Shown: positions 22,906 to 33,108 of the stretch, piece after piece
How the letters are laid out: each line of letters opens with the position of its first letter
Numbering within the stretch: position 1 is the first letter of the stretch
Source: Sweltsa coloradensis
Taxonomy: Eukaryota; Arthropoda; Insecta; Plecoptera; Chloroperlidae
Assembly: GCA_024449915.1 (NCBI GenBank)
Contig: JAMZAV010002219.1
Span: 62,001-126,000 of the forward strand
Length of the DNA: 64,000 bases
Reading direction: 5' to 3'
Notes under the pieces: generated by a model
Seen by the model: only the letters and a program-made list of their open reading frames with translations
What the model was told of the DNA's origin: nothing
Database searches by the model: none
Program-made: the position numbers and the translations under genes

Positions 22906-23219
22906 TTAACTTCTGTATTGTCGTTCATTATAAAGTCCTTTGCAAGTAAAGAACGATCCCAGGTATCAAGAAATTTCCCCTCGTCGTTACCACCTCCACT
23001 CGGCACGGGTTAAAGTGCTCGCGAGACGTTGGAATGCGTAGGCTGCAAGACCCATTCATCCAGGTGTCATTGTTAAGAAAGCAATTTTTTGATGTAGTTA
23101 AAATGTTATAATTTTGCATTTATTTTCAAATATGGAATAATCACGTAAAGTTAATATAAAATAAACTTTGTATTTTTGAAATAGCTTGAAAACTGCAAAC
23201 TGCAAACTGAAAACTTAAA

Positions 23220-23700
23220 ATTTATTTTAAATTAGGTTTTAGTTTAAAATCATTCCTCTCGTCCATGTGTTGAGGACATTCTACTAAAATGTGCTTAACA
23301 GTTAAAATCTCACCACACTGCTCACAGGGTGGTGGGTCTTCACCTTTTAAAAGGTATCCTTGAGTGAGATGTGTGTGTCCAATGCGTAGACGGGTCAGAA
23401 TAACCTCTTCGCGTCGAGAAGAGCGCCTTGAAGAGATCCAAGGTGTTACATCGCCTTTTATTTCGCGAAGCTTATTATTTTGCATGATATGCCATTCTTC
23501 GCACCATTTTTCTTTAAGTTTAAGTTTAAATAATGCTTTAAGATCAGGCGTTACGACTAATTGGCAATCAATTTGTTCTTTGTTGCAAGCTTCTTTGGCA
23601 CTTTGGTCGGCGAGATCATTTCCTAAAATACCAGAATGGCCTGGCACCCAACAAAAAACTATTGATTTTTGTTTTGCACCAAGTTTGGACAGTATAAGGT
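23220..23700 (-). pseudogene. I-like LINE, RNase H end and C-terminal tail
   Basis: Minus strand. It reads MPGHSGILGNDLADQSAKEA (end of RNase H with its conserved GN..AD), then RLRIGHTHLTQGYLLKGED and CEQCGEILTVKHILVECP. Closest in this window is LINE-gamma at 16440-16680. The frame is open for 141 codons up to a stop at about 23222. Upstream (23700 onward) it ends in a T-rich stretch. 22906-23219 is probably its 3' untranslated region. Confidence 0.75.
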
Positions 23701-25024
23701 GTATTTTTTTTTTTTATTTTTTAGTGATACGTGAAGCGAGATTGCTAATTAAATAGTGATCTAGGGTAGTAGAAAACTCGAAGTTGAAGAGATATAAAGT
23801 AAAAGGCCAAGTTACAAGTGATCCAAGCATTTCGTTAGGTCGAAGTGAGTTACCGAAAGTTAAGCGAACGAGCGGCGAAATTTCCACTGAAAACACTGGT
23901 TAATTTTAGAGCAAACGTGAAATTACAAGCGTGTTATGTAATTGGAGCTGTGAGCGACAAAGCACCATACTTTTATCGGACCGTAAAATACGCATGAATA
24001 GAAGAATTCCAGCAAATCTAAAGTCGAAGCCGACTAGGCGAATCGTAGTGATCTTATCAGTAAAACTGCAGGAATAAGCCAAGTGCCGGGAATAGAAGAA
24101 CCTTGAAGGTAATTCTTTCGTTTATAAGTCAGTCGGGGCAACATTTACAATTCATTTTGCGTGTGAATTAAATAATCTACGGGAAGGAAACTGACCAGGC
24201 GAATCAGAAGAATGACTATTTGAGTCGGAGGGTGCTACCGAATTGAAAGTTGAGAAGATCATATCTTATGAAATAATATTCAAGGATACGGGTCCTAGGG
24301 TATTATGCAGAATTAAGTGAGGAACATTATTCAAGACAATAAATGCCTAAAAAGTCCCCGTATTACGATACATGCCCGGCACTGCTAGTGCCCGAACAAC
24401 AGTGTCATTACGGTACTGGGCACAGTTTTTGTGTTGGCTGGGCAAGTCGTAAGAATTTTAATACGCCGTCATTAGACCCGCGTTTTATTTACGCACGGTC
24501 AGTATTGTTATCTCGCTTCCTTTATCCAGTTGTCTTGCTCGCCGACAATCGCGCGCAATGTGTGGTGATATAGTATGGCAACAGCGCTTCGCTCTGGCTT
24601 CCTCCCGACCCGTTCCCACGCTACAATCGTCATCAGATTCGTTCATGTAGTTCCAATGTCTACCAGTTCAGCCGCGTCGCACAGATCAGGGTCAACAATT
24701 CAAACCTGCAGTAGCCCGCGTAAAGCGCGTATCATTGGTGATTATTTTTTGTATTGAGTACCCTTTGTCAGAAATACCTGTAAATTTACCACTCATAAGC
24801 AAACTAATTAAGTAATATGTATGTTTTTTCCCCACAGTGTCAAGTTTTTTTTCTGGCGTGTATTACACTCGAAAGTCTGAAATACATTTTTGTGCCGTCT
24901 TTCGACATCAATATTAAGAAAGAATATTAGCGAATTATAACGACATACTGACTCACTGAAAGAGTTTTTTATCCTGAATTGAGTGAACTATTTCGTGATT
25001 GAATAGCTTGAGCCATTTGGCTAG
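23701..25024. other. Unassigned stretch
   Basis: No protein or repeat I can name. 24343-24573 is an open frame of 76 codons with several Cys/His residues but no clear motif. 24000-24340 has a mixed purine-rich composition unlike its AT-rich surroundings and might be an untranslated leader of an unidentified element. Confidence 0.4.
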
Positions 25025-25037
25025 AATCATTTTTGGA

Positions 25038-25379
25038 TTTGATTGGATATTGCTTTACGTCTCATATTTATGCAACTTGGCTAATCGAGACGAAGGGAGG
25101 GACGTAAGGGATGACGCGGGGGGACAAGTGGTGGACAGGCCTGTGCTGGTCAGAACCAGCCACAAGCATATGGGGAGGGCATGGGTTCCCCCACGTCGTG
25201 GTCGTCTCCGTCTGTGTCATCACCCGTCCGTGTTGTCTTTGTCGTCGCCGTCGGGGAGGTAGACAAAGGGAAGGGGTTCCCCGACGACGACCCAGAGCTC
25301 GCCATTAGTTTCAGGGAGTGAAACTCCCCTATTCACGGGCCAAACCGCGAGAAGGTGTCGAGTTGGAATTTGAAGGCCC
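25038..25379 (-). mobile_element. SA retroposon, full-length, alpha tail
   Basis: 342 bp flanked by a perfect 13-bp target duplication, AATCATTTTTGGA, at 25025-25037 and 25380-25392. Read on the minus strand it starts GGGCCTTCAAATTCC and ends with the alpha hairpin (GAGACG 25087-25092 pairs with CGTCTC 25058-25063), then TAAAGCAATATCCAATC. No tRNA-like A or B box and no poly(A) are visible. A structure of body plus LINE-like 3' hairpin suggests a SINE moved by a LINE. Confidence 0.85.
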
Positions 25380-25440
25380 AATCATTTTTGGAAACTATGT
25401 ACGCGATTTCCCGTGCGCTGCTACTGGTGGCACCTTAATC

Positions 25441-25799
25441 ACGCCTCCAAGATAAAAACAATTTCTATAAGTGTGAGTTACCACCATGTATAATTCTTTG
25501 CAGGTGGAGGAACGTAAGGGGAGACGCGGGGGGACAAGGGGTGGACAGGCCTGTGCTGGTCAAAACCAGCCACAAGCGTATGGGAGGGCAGGGGTTCCCC
25601 CAAGTCGTGGTCGTCTTCGTCTGTGTCATCATCCGTCCGTGTTGACTGTTGTCATTGTCGTCGCCGTCGGGGAGGTAGTCAAAGGGTAGGGGAAAGTTCC
25701 CCGACGACGACCCAGAGCTCGCCATTAGTTTCAGGGAGAAAAACTCCCCTAATCTCGGGCCAAACCACGAGAAGGTTGCGAGTTAGAATTTGATGGCCC
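25441..25799 (-). repeat. SA retroposon with beta-type linker, 3' truncated tail
   Basis: The body is at 25510-25799. The linker CTCCAAGATAAAAACAATTT...CACCATGTATA at 25443-25500 matches the beta-tailed copies at 480-530 and 11685-11740, but the hairpin is cut just inside its arm (GCCTCC at 25443). It follows a full alpha copy directly. Confidence 0.6.
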
Positions 25800-25928
25800 A
25801 ACAAATGTGATAAAAAAAGAGCACAGAAACAGAACACCCTTGTATCTGGCTGCACGGACGGCGCACTACTCTGAGATGACGAGGGCTTCTCTGACAAGCA
25901 GGGAAGAATAAAGAGAGACCTAATTTGA

Positions 25929-26310
25929 TTGGATATTGCTTAACGTCTCATATTTATGCAACTTGGCTAAACCTTCCAGTCTGGACAGACAGACAACTTC
26001 CTGAAGTGGTCAAACATCTAACAGAATGATGAATGAAAACGAGGACACAGCAAAGACTTGAACAAACAACACATAAAGCAGCAACAGCAGCTAACTCCAT
26101 GTAGTGTGGAGGCCCAATGAGACCAGAGCGAAGAGCGCGCACAAAACACGTCCGCTGGTGACAAGAACAACGGATTGACTGCGAGGCCGGGCTGTCCTCT
26201 GTGTGAGTGCAGGTGGAAGTCAAAAGGTGCGGGGCGGCGAGGTCATATCGTTGCTGCAAGTCAAATTCATCCATGTTTTTCAAAATCGCATTGACAACAG
26301 TAGCACATGA
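25929..26310. repeat. SA alpha 3' end fused to Repeat B
   Basis: 25929-25968 is only the alpha tail and hairpin region of SA (a strongly 5'-truncated minus-strand copy). It runs without a break into Repeat B (ACCTTCCAGTCTGGACAGAC...), whose core lies at 26229-26250. Repeat B ends at the hAT relic. Confidence 0.65.
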
Positions 26311-26884
26311 GCTCTGAGAGTTGCTTGCTGAGAGTCTTTGCTTGTTTGGATGTAATGACAAGCCAACTATCCGAGAGATTTGATAGTATGAACATATTGA
26401 ATGGCAAGTTTAGTTTTTTCCATCTGAATGCACTTACTTCGGAATCTGATGTCGATCTAGACAAACAAGCAACACAGTTTTTGACAGTTTACCCTAAGGA
26501 TTTCTCGAACGATTTCCCGAATCAATTGCAGTCTTGCCGCCTTGCACTGTCGTCTCAATTAAAAGACCAAACTACAATGAGGGATGTAGCTGAACTTATT
26601 TTGGTAAAATACAGTGCACTAGCTTGCTGTATTCCCGATGTGTGTAGTGTATTGCATATCTGCTATTCCTCACACTTCCAGTGACAGTGGCAAGTGCGGA
26701 ACGGTCTTTTTCAAAGCTTAAACTCATCAAAAATTATTTGAGAAGTTCTATGAGCCAGCCTAGACTGAGCGGTCTTGTGATGATAAGCATTGAAAGTGAA
26801 CGCGTCCACCGACTTGACGTTGACAGCCTAATAACGAAATTTGCGTATGCCAATGCAAGAAGACAAACCAAATTTAGTGATTAG
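26310..26884 (+). pseudogene. hAT transposase, C-terminal third
   Basis: 26307-26684 and 26681-26884 are two frames of one protein with a single frameshift at about 26670. Part 1 reads FACLDVMTSQLSERFDSMN...LDKQATQFLTVYPKDFS. Part 2 has the classic hATC motif PVTVASAERSFSKLKLIKNY, LRSSMSQPRLSGLVMISIE. This version resembles ZMYM/TTF-type hAT proteins. The catalytic region is lost, replaced upstream by Repeat B. A second hAT element inserted 70 bp downstream. Confidence 0.8.
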
Positions 26885-26953
26885 GAGCACATCTTAGAGA
26901 CTGTATCTAAACCTGTATATATAATAGACTATACATACACCTATACACTAGAA

Positions 26954-28060
26954 CAGTGTTTTTCAAAGTACGGGTCGCGACTCCGTTACTGGGTCGCGAA
27001 CATGTTAGCAAATATCTAATCTTTATAATTTTTTTTATTTTTATTTCAATATTTTGTTTAAGTTTATTTTTAAGTTGTTATGACCTATGATCATTGTAAA
27101 ATCTAAATGAATACTTTGCTTGTATATTTCATAGCCCGTTTGCATTGAGTTGAACCTTACTATAGGACTGGGTGAGTCACATGGTGTCATCCTTAAATTT
27201 ACAACCGAACTTCCACTGCGCATTGCTGACAATGTGCGCCCCATCCCATATTCTCGGAAGGTTACTCAAGACGCAAAATCTTTCACCTTCATTAGTTACC
27301 GGGTGTGCTGTGTCGAGTTTGGTTGTGTTAGGAAGTGCTTATAGTGAGTGAACATTTCATACGTATGACAAAGCTAGAAAATGGATCGTTTTGTTATTCA
27401 TAAAAGATAGTATTCAACGGAATACACCGACGAGAAAAGTAAATGTAAGTGTTAGCGAACCGGCTATTGATACATCCGATCTCATTACCAACAGATCCTG
27501 TCCAAGCTTCATCAGCATCAACCCAACCAAGCCTTATCATCCCAGCCTCCGAAGAAAAAAAGAAAGACGTGGACTTGACAGTACAATGTTTCATATTTAC
27601 AGTATGGATTTACGAACTGCTCTACAAACGCATCGCAGGACGCCAAACCGCAGTGTATAGTTTGCTACGATGTACTTTCAAACAAAAGTTTGAAACCATC
27701 GAAATTAAATGTCATTTAGAAACGAAGCACAGTGAACTTGTAAAAAAAAAACAATCGAAATTTTTCAGAGAAAGCAGCAGGAATTAAAGTCGGGCGTCCG
27801 TTTACTAAATCGATCGACAACTTTAAATGATAACGCATTGATTGCGTCATATTTGGTTTCATTTCGTGTAGCAAAAGCTAAAATGCCTCACACAATAGCA
27901 CAAAATGCGTGTGCTAGTATGTGAATATGTTAACTTATTTGCAAATATAATTATACATTTTTCCTTCCTCTTTGTAGTAAGTAATTATTATTGTTTATGG
28001 GTCGCCGAAGAAAGAGAGTTATTTTACTGGGTCGCGAACAAAAAAGTTTGAAGAACACTG
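26954..28060 (+). mobile_element. hAT element with exact 8-bp target duplications
   Basis: Terminal inverted repeats CAGTGTTTTTCAAA.../...TTTGAAGAACACTG, extended inside by GGGTCGCGA on both ends. It is flanked by CACTAGAA at 26946-26953 and 28061-28068. The length is 1107 bp, too short for a full transposase, so this is an internally deleted, non-autonomous copy. The GGGTCGCG ends are typical of Charlie/ZBED5-like hATs. Confidence 0.9.
27449..27925 (+). pseudogene. BED finger and start of hAT (ZBED5-like) transposase
   Basis: It lies inside the hAT element. Readable pieces in shifted frames are KFETIEIKCHLETKHSELVK (the His part of a BED-type zinc finger), then FFREKQQELKSG and DNALIASYLVSFRVAKAKMP (start of the transposase core of this subfamily). 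A Cys pair of the finger is visible in another frame near 27655. The rest of the transposase has been deleted. Confidence 0.65.
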
Positions 28061-28180
28061 CACTAGAAGACTGTACATACACCCTTCATCATGAGATCGA
28101 TTGTCGGCCAAGCAAAAGCATCAAACATGCAGTGAAAATGTAAATTTAAAATATTCCATTTTTAGTTTATATCGTCATTA

Positions 28181-28582
28181 ATGTGTTTTTTTTTAAACAT
28201 GCACGGAAATGTCTTCGAAGGGGGCCCTCGAAAGAGACTTGCAGGGGGCCAAGTCACCACTGGTGACACCGACCTCTACTTCAACCGGCCGCCGTGTGAC
28301 GTACTGTCTCACGCACAGAAACTGTACCCAGCAAATGAACGCCTACTTTCCCGGGCTGAAAGACGGAAGCAACGACACCATCTAGTAAACACGACTCCAA
28401 TAACTTTTAACAAAGACGACCTGGTGGTGTTAAAATCAAACAACATATCGTCCACTATAACAAAAGAAATGTTTTTAACACCAACATTAACCAGGTTGAA
28501 AATGGGATCTCACTCTCCGTGTTTCCATACATGGACCGACAGGTTTCATACTTTACTCACCAACATCAATGTTTGTCGCTGA
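28181..28582 (+). other. Unrecognised open frame of 133 codons
   Basis: It encodes ...RPPCDVLSHAQKLYPANERL...AERRKQRHHLV...NNISSTITKEMFLTP. I do not recognise it. It lies between the hAT element and a Mutator-like fragment on the same strand and may be debris of either. Confidence 0.2.
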
Positions 28583-28698
28583 GATTTATATTGCAACAAC
28601 CGTTGTTGGTCGAGCGACAAGTAATGGTAATGTGGTTGTAATGTGGTTCTGTCACGAGTGTTGTCCGTGTCTGTTGGACTCGCGAGTGCAAAGTAACA

Positions 28699-28853
28699 AT
28701 GTACAACAAAGTAACAACAGCTGCAATCCCAGATCACAAATGTATCCGTCATTCGGACAAAACTTCACCGGTGATGGAAGCTGACATCATTGTTGAAGGT
28801 TTTCGACTAATTGACTCGCAGCATGGCGTTCAATACAAGGAGTACGTACAAAT
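28699..28853 (+). pseudogene. Mutator-like transposase fragment
   Basis: The frame from ATG 28700 reads IRHSDKTSPVMEADIIVEGF, then HGVQYKEYVQI and a stop. The ssq-MEADI-GF...H-lrY pattern, normally followed by a GDGDS motif, is what I remember for a family of Mutator-like DDE transposases frequent in invertebrates. The GDGDS part is not present. Frame breaks upstream prevent reading the zinc-binding part. Confidence 0.45.
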
Positions 28854-28954
28854 ATAACCTTATTATAACATTATTTGAGGTGCAATAAGGTTATTCATTT
28901 ACATGAAATGCGGTGTGGTGGCGGGAGTGATTAAGATTATGAACGTGATATTAA

Positions 28955-29095
28955 GTTACTTTAGTTAGTTACTTATTGGAGTTGTAGGGCACACAACAGT
29001 AAAGTTATCAGTGTCCAACATATTTTCTGGTTGCTATATAAATATGAATTTCAAATTGAATTTCGAAGGTTTCAAAAAAGAAGAGCAGTAGGCCT
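28955..29095 (-). repeat. LINE-gamma 3' terminus (uninterrupted)
   Basis: Homologous to 15775-15816 plus 16378-16460. The gamma hairpin GGGCAC 28987-28992 pairs with GTGTCC 29011-29016 (one G-T wobble). This copy serves as the empty site for element E1. Confidence 0.65.
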
Positions 29096-29145
29096 AAAAC
29101 TGTAAGTAGGCTAAACACTTGGGTCTACTACCTCGATAATCGTGG

Positions 29146-30780
29146 TCATAAGCATGAAGTGTGCAAATTATTTTTAATGAATACATTACAAATAACCCGC
29201 AGGCGTCTTGCAACCATGCAAAGTAAACTTATTCTTAATGAGAGTCTGGAAGATTTGAGAGGCAAACATGACACCAGGCCCAACAAAATAGATCCTGGTG
29301 TTTGGGACCTAGCACTTGAACATTGCAAGTCGTTACCACATAAAACTAGTCACTACTGTAGGGCAAAAAGCAAATTAAACTACTTCTGCAATCCAGAACT
29401 GAATCTGCAAGGATTGTTCAACTTGTTTCAAGAATATTACCTGTCCATTACAGGTGATGATTTAAAGATTTCGTTCACTACGTATGGAATATATTTTAAT
29501 GAAAATATTAACTTTTCTTTTCGACAACCCCGCACCAATGTGTGCAACATGTGTTTTGAGATGGAGCAGAAAGAAAGAGGAAGTGAAATCTGACTGAGAC
29601 TGAAAGTAGAGATTGGTTGTTGCATTAAGTTAAAGTTAAGGCATATAATGTCAAGAAATAAGCTATACTTGCAGATGCTAAAAGTAGGAATGATATTTTG
29701 GTTATGGAGTTTGATTATGCCCAAAATCTCCCGTTGCCAAAACTCCCTGTAAATGGCCAGTTCTACAGGAGGCTGTTGTGGCTGTATTTATTTAATGTGC
29801 ATGTTCACAATACAGATAGCTCGTACTACTTTCACTTCATGGAAGGATCTTCAAGAAAGGGCTCAAACAGTGTTTGCTCTTTCCTGAAAGAAACAATAAA
29901 TAGAGAAATAGGTTTAAGTGAGGACATAACCGAGATAGTTTTATTCTCAGAAGCTTGTGGGGGGCAAAATCGAAATTACAGTGTAATGATGTACCTGCAC
30001 TGGAAATGCGAAACTCTGGGCATAAAAATCGGCCACATTTTTCCAGTACGGGGACATTCATACTGTGCGTGCGACAGGAATTTTGCTCGGTACAGCAGTG
30101 CCTTGAAGAAGAAGGAGAGGATAGAGCTGCCCAGAAATTATATAGAAATTATTGAGAAAGCAACACAGGCCACTCTTATCGAAGGGAAAGTGTTTGACTT
30201 CGATACATGCATTTCAGAGTTTTAGTCTTTACCAAAGAATAACAAAATATCTAAGGCAGTCAAGATTGTCTACAACCCCACAGGAGACCTCATCATAAGC
30301 TATTCTTATGGAGAACTAGACAATGCCTTGTTTAAGGTGAAGAAGAAGGCTCAAATGACTGTCTTAAGGCGTTGAAGTACCACTGCATTGAAAAGAAGGT
30401 AAAAAAACTTATCAATGCCTAGGTTGGGATGTGGGCTCAATAAGTTAATTGGCAGGACGTCAAAGGAGAAATCGAAAAAAAACTTGAAAAATACCGATGT
30501 CAAGGTAACAGTTTACCACCTACCCCAGTCGTGTCGGTCCTCTAAAATTCTTATCAAATACTCCATCCAGAAACACATTTTCACTGTTGTTCACACAATC
30601 ACTGATCACGTAGATGTAAATATTATAAAAAATTGCAACGTGGAAAGAATTACAATGATTAAAGAGAAATACCTGTCCTATTTACGAGAGCATTACCCAG
30701 ACGTATGCAACCCACAGTATAAAACGTACAAGTTAAAAGCTAAGCTTATAAGCTTATACCGTTCCACAATACAACTTTGA
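29146..30780 (+). pseudogene. DDE-type transposase-like gene, family not resolved
   Basis: Three frame segments. 29159-29593: VCKLFLMNTLQITRRRLATM, LRGKHDTRPNK, SHYCRAKSKLNYF, PRTNVCNMCFEME (Cys pair). 29698-30225: HFMEGSSRKGSNSVCSFL, LFSEACGGQNRNYSVMMYLH, IFPVRGHSYCACDRNFARYS. The S-(D/E)-x-C-x-GQN and RGHS...DR-F motifs define a multicopy, transposase-like invertebrate family that I know but cannot name with confidence. The Glu in SEACGGQN stands where the family usually has Asp. 30415-30780 carries further sequence (EKYLSYLREHYPDV, YKTYKLKAKL) that may be a separate gene end. Confidence 0.55.
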
Positions 30781-30781
30781 T

Positions 30782-30910
30782 TGATTGGATATTGCTTAAC
30801 GTCTCATATTTATGCAACTTGGCTAATCGAGACGAAGGGAGGGACGTGAGGGATGGCTACCAAATAATATATATATGTATATTTATATATATATATATAT
30901 GTAATATTTT
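30782..30910. repeat. SA alpha 3' end only, then a TA microsatellite
   Basis: 30782-30857 is the SA alpha tail, hairpin and first bases of the body on the minus strand, a 5'-truncated insertion. 30868-30907 is an (AT)n-rich microsatellite. Confidence 0.7.
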
Positions 30911-31644
30911 TCCCTGTAAAATTAGTTAAAGTATTAACAGCCCATCCCTAATAGCTGGGCCATTTTTGTCCTTTACACCCTCGATCAGCTTCCATAAATT
31001 TGCCATTAAACACCCTCTACCTTACATTTTATAGGTTAAATTTGTGTTAATTATTTATTGTTTGTGTATTAGTAATTTAATTTGTTTAATTTAAGATATT
31101 TGATTATGAGCTTCGCATATTGGCTATCAATGCAAGACATGGAGGAAGGACACATGATGCCCACATGTGGAGAATGTCTGCAGTATGAAATGAGTTGCAG
31201 AGACGTTACCTTGTTGAAGGTGAAAGAGGCAGTTGGTTACTTGGTATGTAGTCCTAGTTCTAAGTTTTCAGAATCATTCATTCAGATTACAAATAGCCTT
31301 AAGTTATCCCCAAAAACTACATATTTTGGTTTGATTAGTAGGTTAACCAAACCAACATAAACTTGAAAGAAGCAGGTACAGTAGGCCTACTCCTAACAAA
31401 TTTTGGAGGATATACCTACTACGTCTTTGGATTCTTTCTATGACGTCTACATAAACTGAATATTTGTATTAAATATTATTATTAGAGTAAATATTATTAT
31501 TATAATAAATATTATTAATTTTTACTCTTCAGCTAATTGCATGTAAGTACCAGGTGGGGTACATAACAAGGTTTGCTTTAAATCATTTTTCATTATGTAC
31601 GGCAGAATTACCGGTACGGTACTTTAAAAAAAATAGACCTAATT

Positions 31645-31986
31645 ATTGGATATTGCTTAACGTCTCATATTTATGCAACTTGGCTAATCGAGACGAAGGG
31701 TGGGACGTAAGGGATGACGCGGGGGGACAAGGGGTGGACAGGCCTGTGCTGGTCAGAACCAGCCACAAGCGTATGGGGAGGGCAGGGGTTCCCCCACGTC
31801 GTGGTCGTCTCCGTCTGTGTTATCATCCGTCCGAGTTGTCATTGTCGTCGCCGTCGGGGAGTTAGTCAAAGGGAAGGGGAAAGTTCCCCGACGACGACCC
31901 AGAGCTCGCCACTAGCTTCAGGGAGAAAATCTCCCCTAATCACGGGCCAAACCACGAGAAGGTTGCGAGTTGGAATTTGATGGCCC
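31645..31986 (-). mobile_element. SA retroposon, full-length, alpha tail
   Basis: 342 bp with a perfect 13-bp target duplication, AATAGACCTAATT, at 31632-31644 and 31987-31999. It lies in the HARBI1-like intron. Its structure is the same as the copy at 25038-25379. Confidence 0.9.
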
Positions 31987-32648
31987 AATAGACCTAATTC
32001 GATACCTTATTGACAATACTTTTTTTTTCTCAAAAGACATACATCTTATACAAAGCACAAACTCTTATATGTTTTGCAATTGGCAATGCAAACAATTAAC
32101 ATTTAATGTCATTGACCAGGGTAGCCACCAAATTAGTTAGGTTTACATTTATTATCTTCAGGAGACACTCAAAACATTCTGAAAAAGTTTGTTGAAAATA
32201 GCAATGACTAGGCCTATTTAGTATTTAATGTAGGACCTAGACCCATTTTAAAAGTAAAAGGATGAATATAAATTTTTAACCGTACAAAAATGTTTGACAG
32301 ATTTCGAAAATTGAATTAACTTGTGCAAGCATATAGGCCCTACTGGTGGTACCTAACCTACCTACCTAATGCATTCACTTTGGGTTAATTTAAGTTTTAT
32401 TACAGCATCTTAAGCATGACCACATTACTCTTGTGTATGACATAGGCATAGGTGTAATACAGATGGATAATAACATACTAAACTAAACTATTGGGTACTA
32501 AAACTGTATTTTACCTTGAAATTTTGCTAGCCATCCAAATACATAAATTTACAAAAATAAATTGGAAAAGGATGAAATCGTGAGAAGTGGCTATTACCAT
32601 ATATTGTATTTTGATATTTTTAGGTGACGGGGTACCCATTTGATTTTT

Positions 32649-32974
32649 GATTAGATATTGCTTTACGTCTCATATTTATGCAACTTGGCTAATCGAGACG
32701 AAGGGAGGGACGTAAGGGATGACGCAGGGGGACAAGGGGTGGACAGGCCTGTGCTGGTCAGAACCAGCCACAAGCATATGGGGAGGGCAGGGGTTCCCCC
32801 ACGTCGTGGTCGTCTCCATCTGTGTCTTTGTCTTTGTCGTCGCCGTCGGGGAGGTAGTCAAAGGGAAGGGGTTCCCCGACGACGAACCAGAGCTCGCCAT
32901 TAGTTTCAGGGAGTGAAACTCCCCTATTCAAGGGCCAAACCGCGAGAAGGTGTCGAGTTGGAATTTGAAGGCCC
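32649..32974 (-). mobile_element. SA retroposon inside a HARBI1-like exon
   Basis: Alpha hairpin at the low-coordinate end, body ending GGAATTTGAAGGCCC. The flanks are the two halves of the transposase exon: ...TACCCATTTGA on the left, TTTTGAACCATGG on the right. The shared TTTGA suggests a short or eroded target duplication. The body has lost about 15 bases in the TCATCATCCGTCC part. Confidence 0.8.
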
Positions 32975-33108
32975 TTTTGAACCATGGACTTTAACACCTA
33001 TTCCGAATCACCCAGCTGCTCATCTACCTGAAGGCAGATATAACCAAGGCCACTGCTCCACCAGGAATTGTGCAGAAAGGGGCATCGGGGCAATGCAGAG
33101 CAAAGAGT

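Larger units (their letters stand above)
31096..33108 (+). pseudogene. HARBI1-like (PIF/Harbinger) transposase, spliced and disrupted
   Basis: Exon 31096-31243 (acceptor TTTAAG, donor GTATGT) reads FDYELRILAINARHGGRTHD, AHMWRMSAVWNELQRRYL, EGERGSWLL plus the first base of a Gly codon. The next exon starts at 32624 with the two remaining Gly bases and Asp, in exact phase. A 2-base loss breaks the expected GDSGYP motif, and then SA is inserted (32649-32974). Reading resumes FEPWTLTPIPNHPA...YNQGHCSTRNCAERGIGAMQ before Repeat B begins. These are the central and C-terminal parts of the DDE_Tnp_4 domain. It could be a transposon or a former host HARBI1 paralogue. The N-terminal half is not found upstream. 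Confidence 0.75.
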
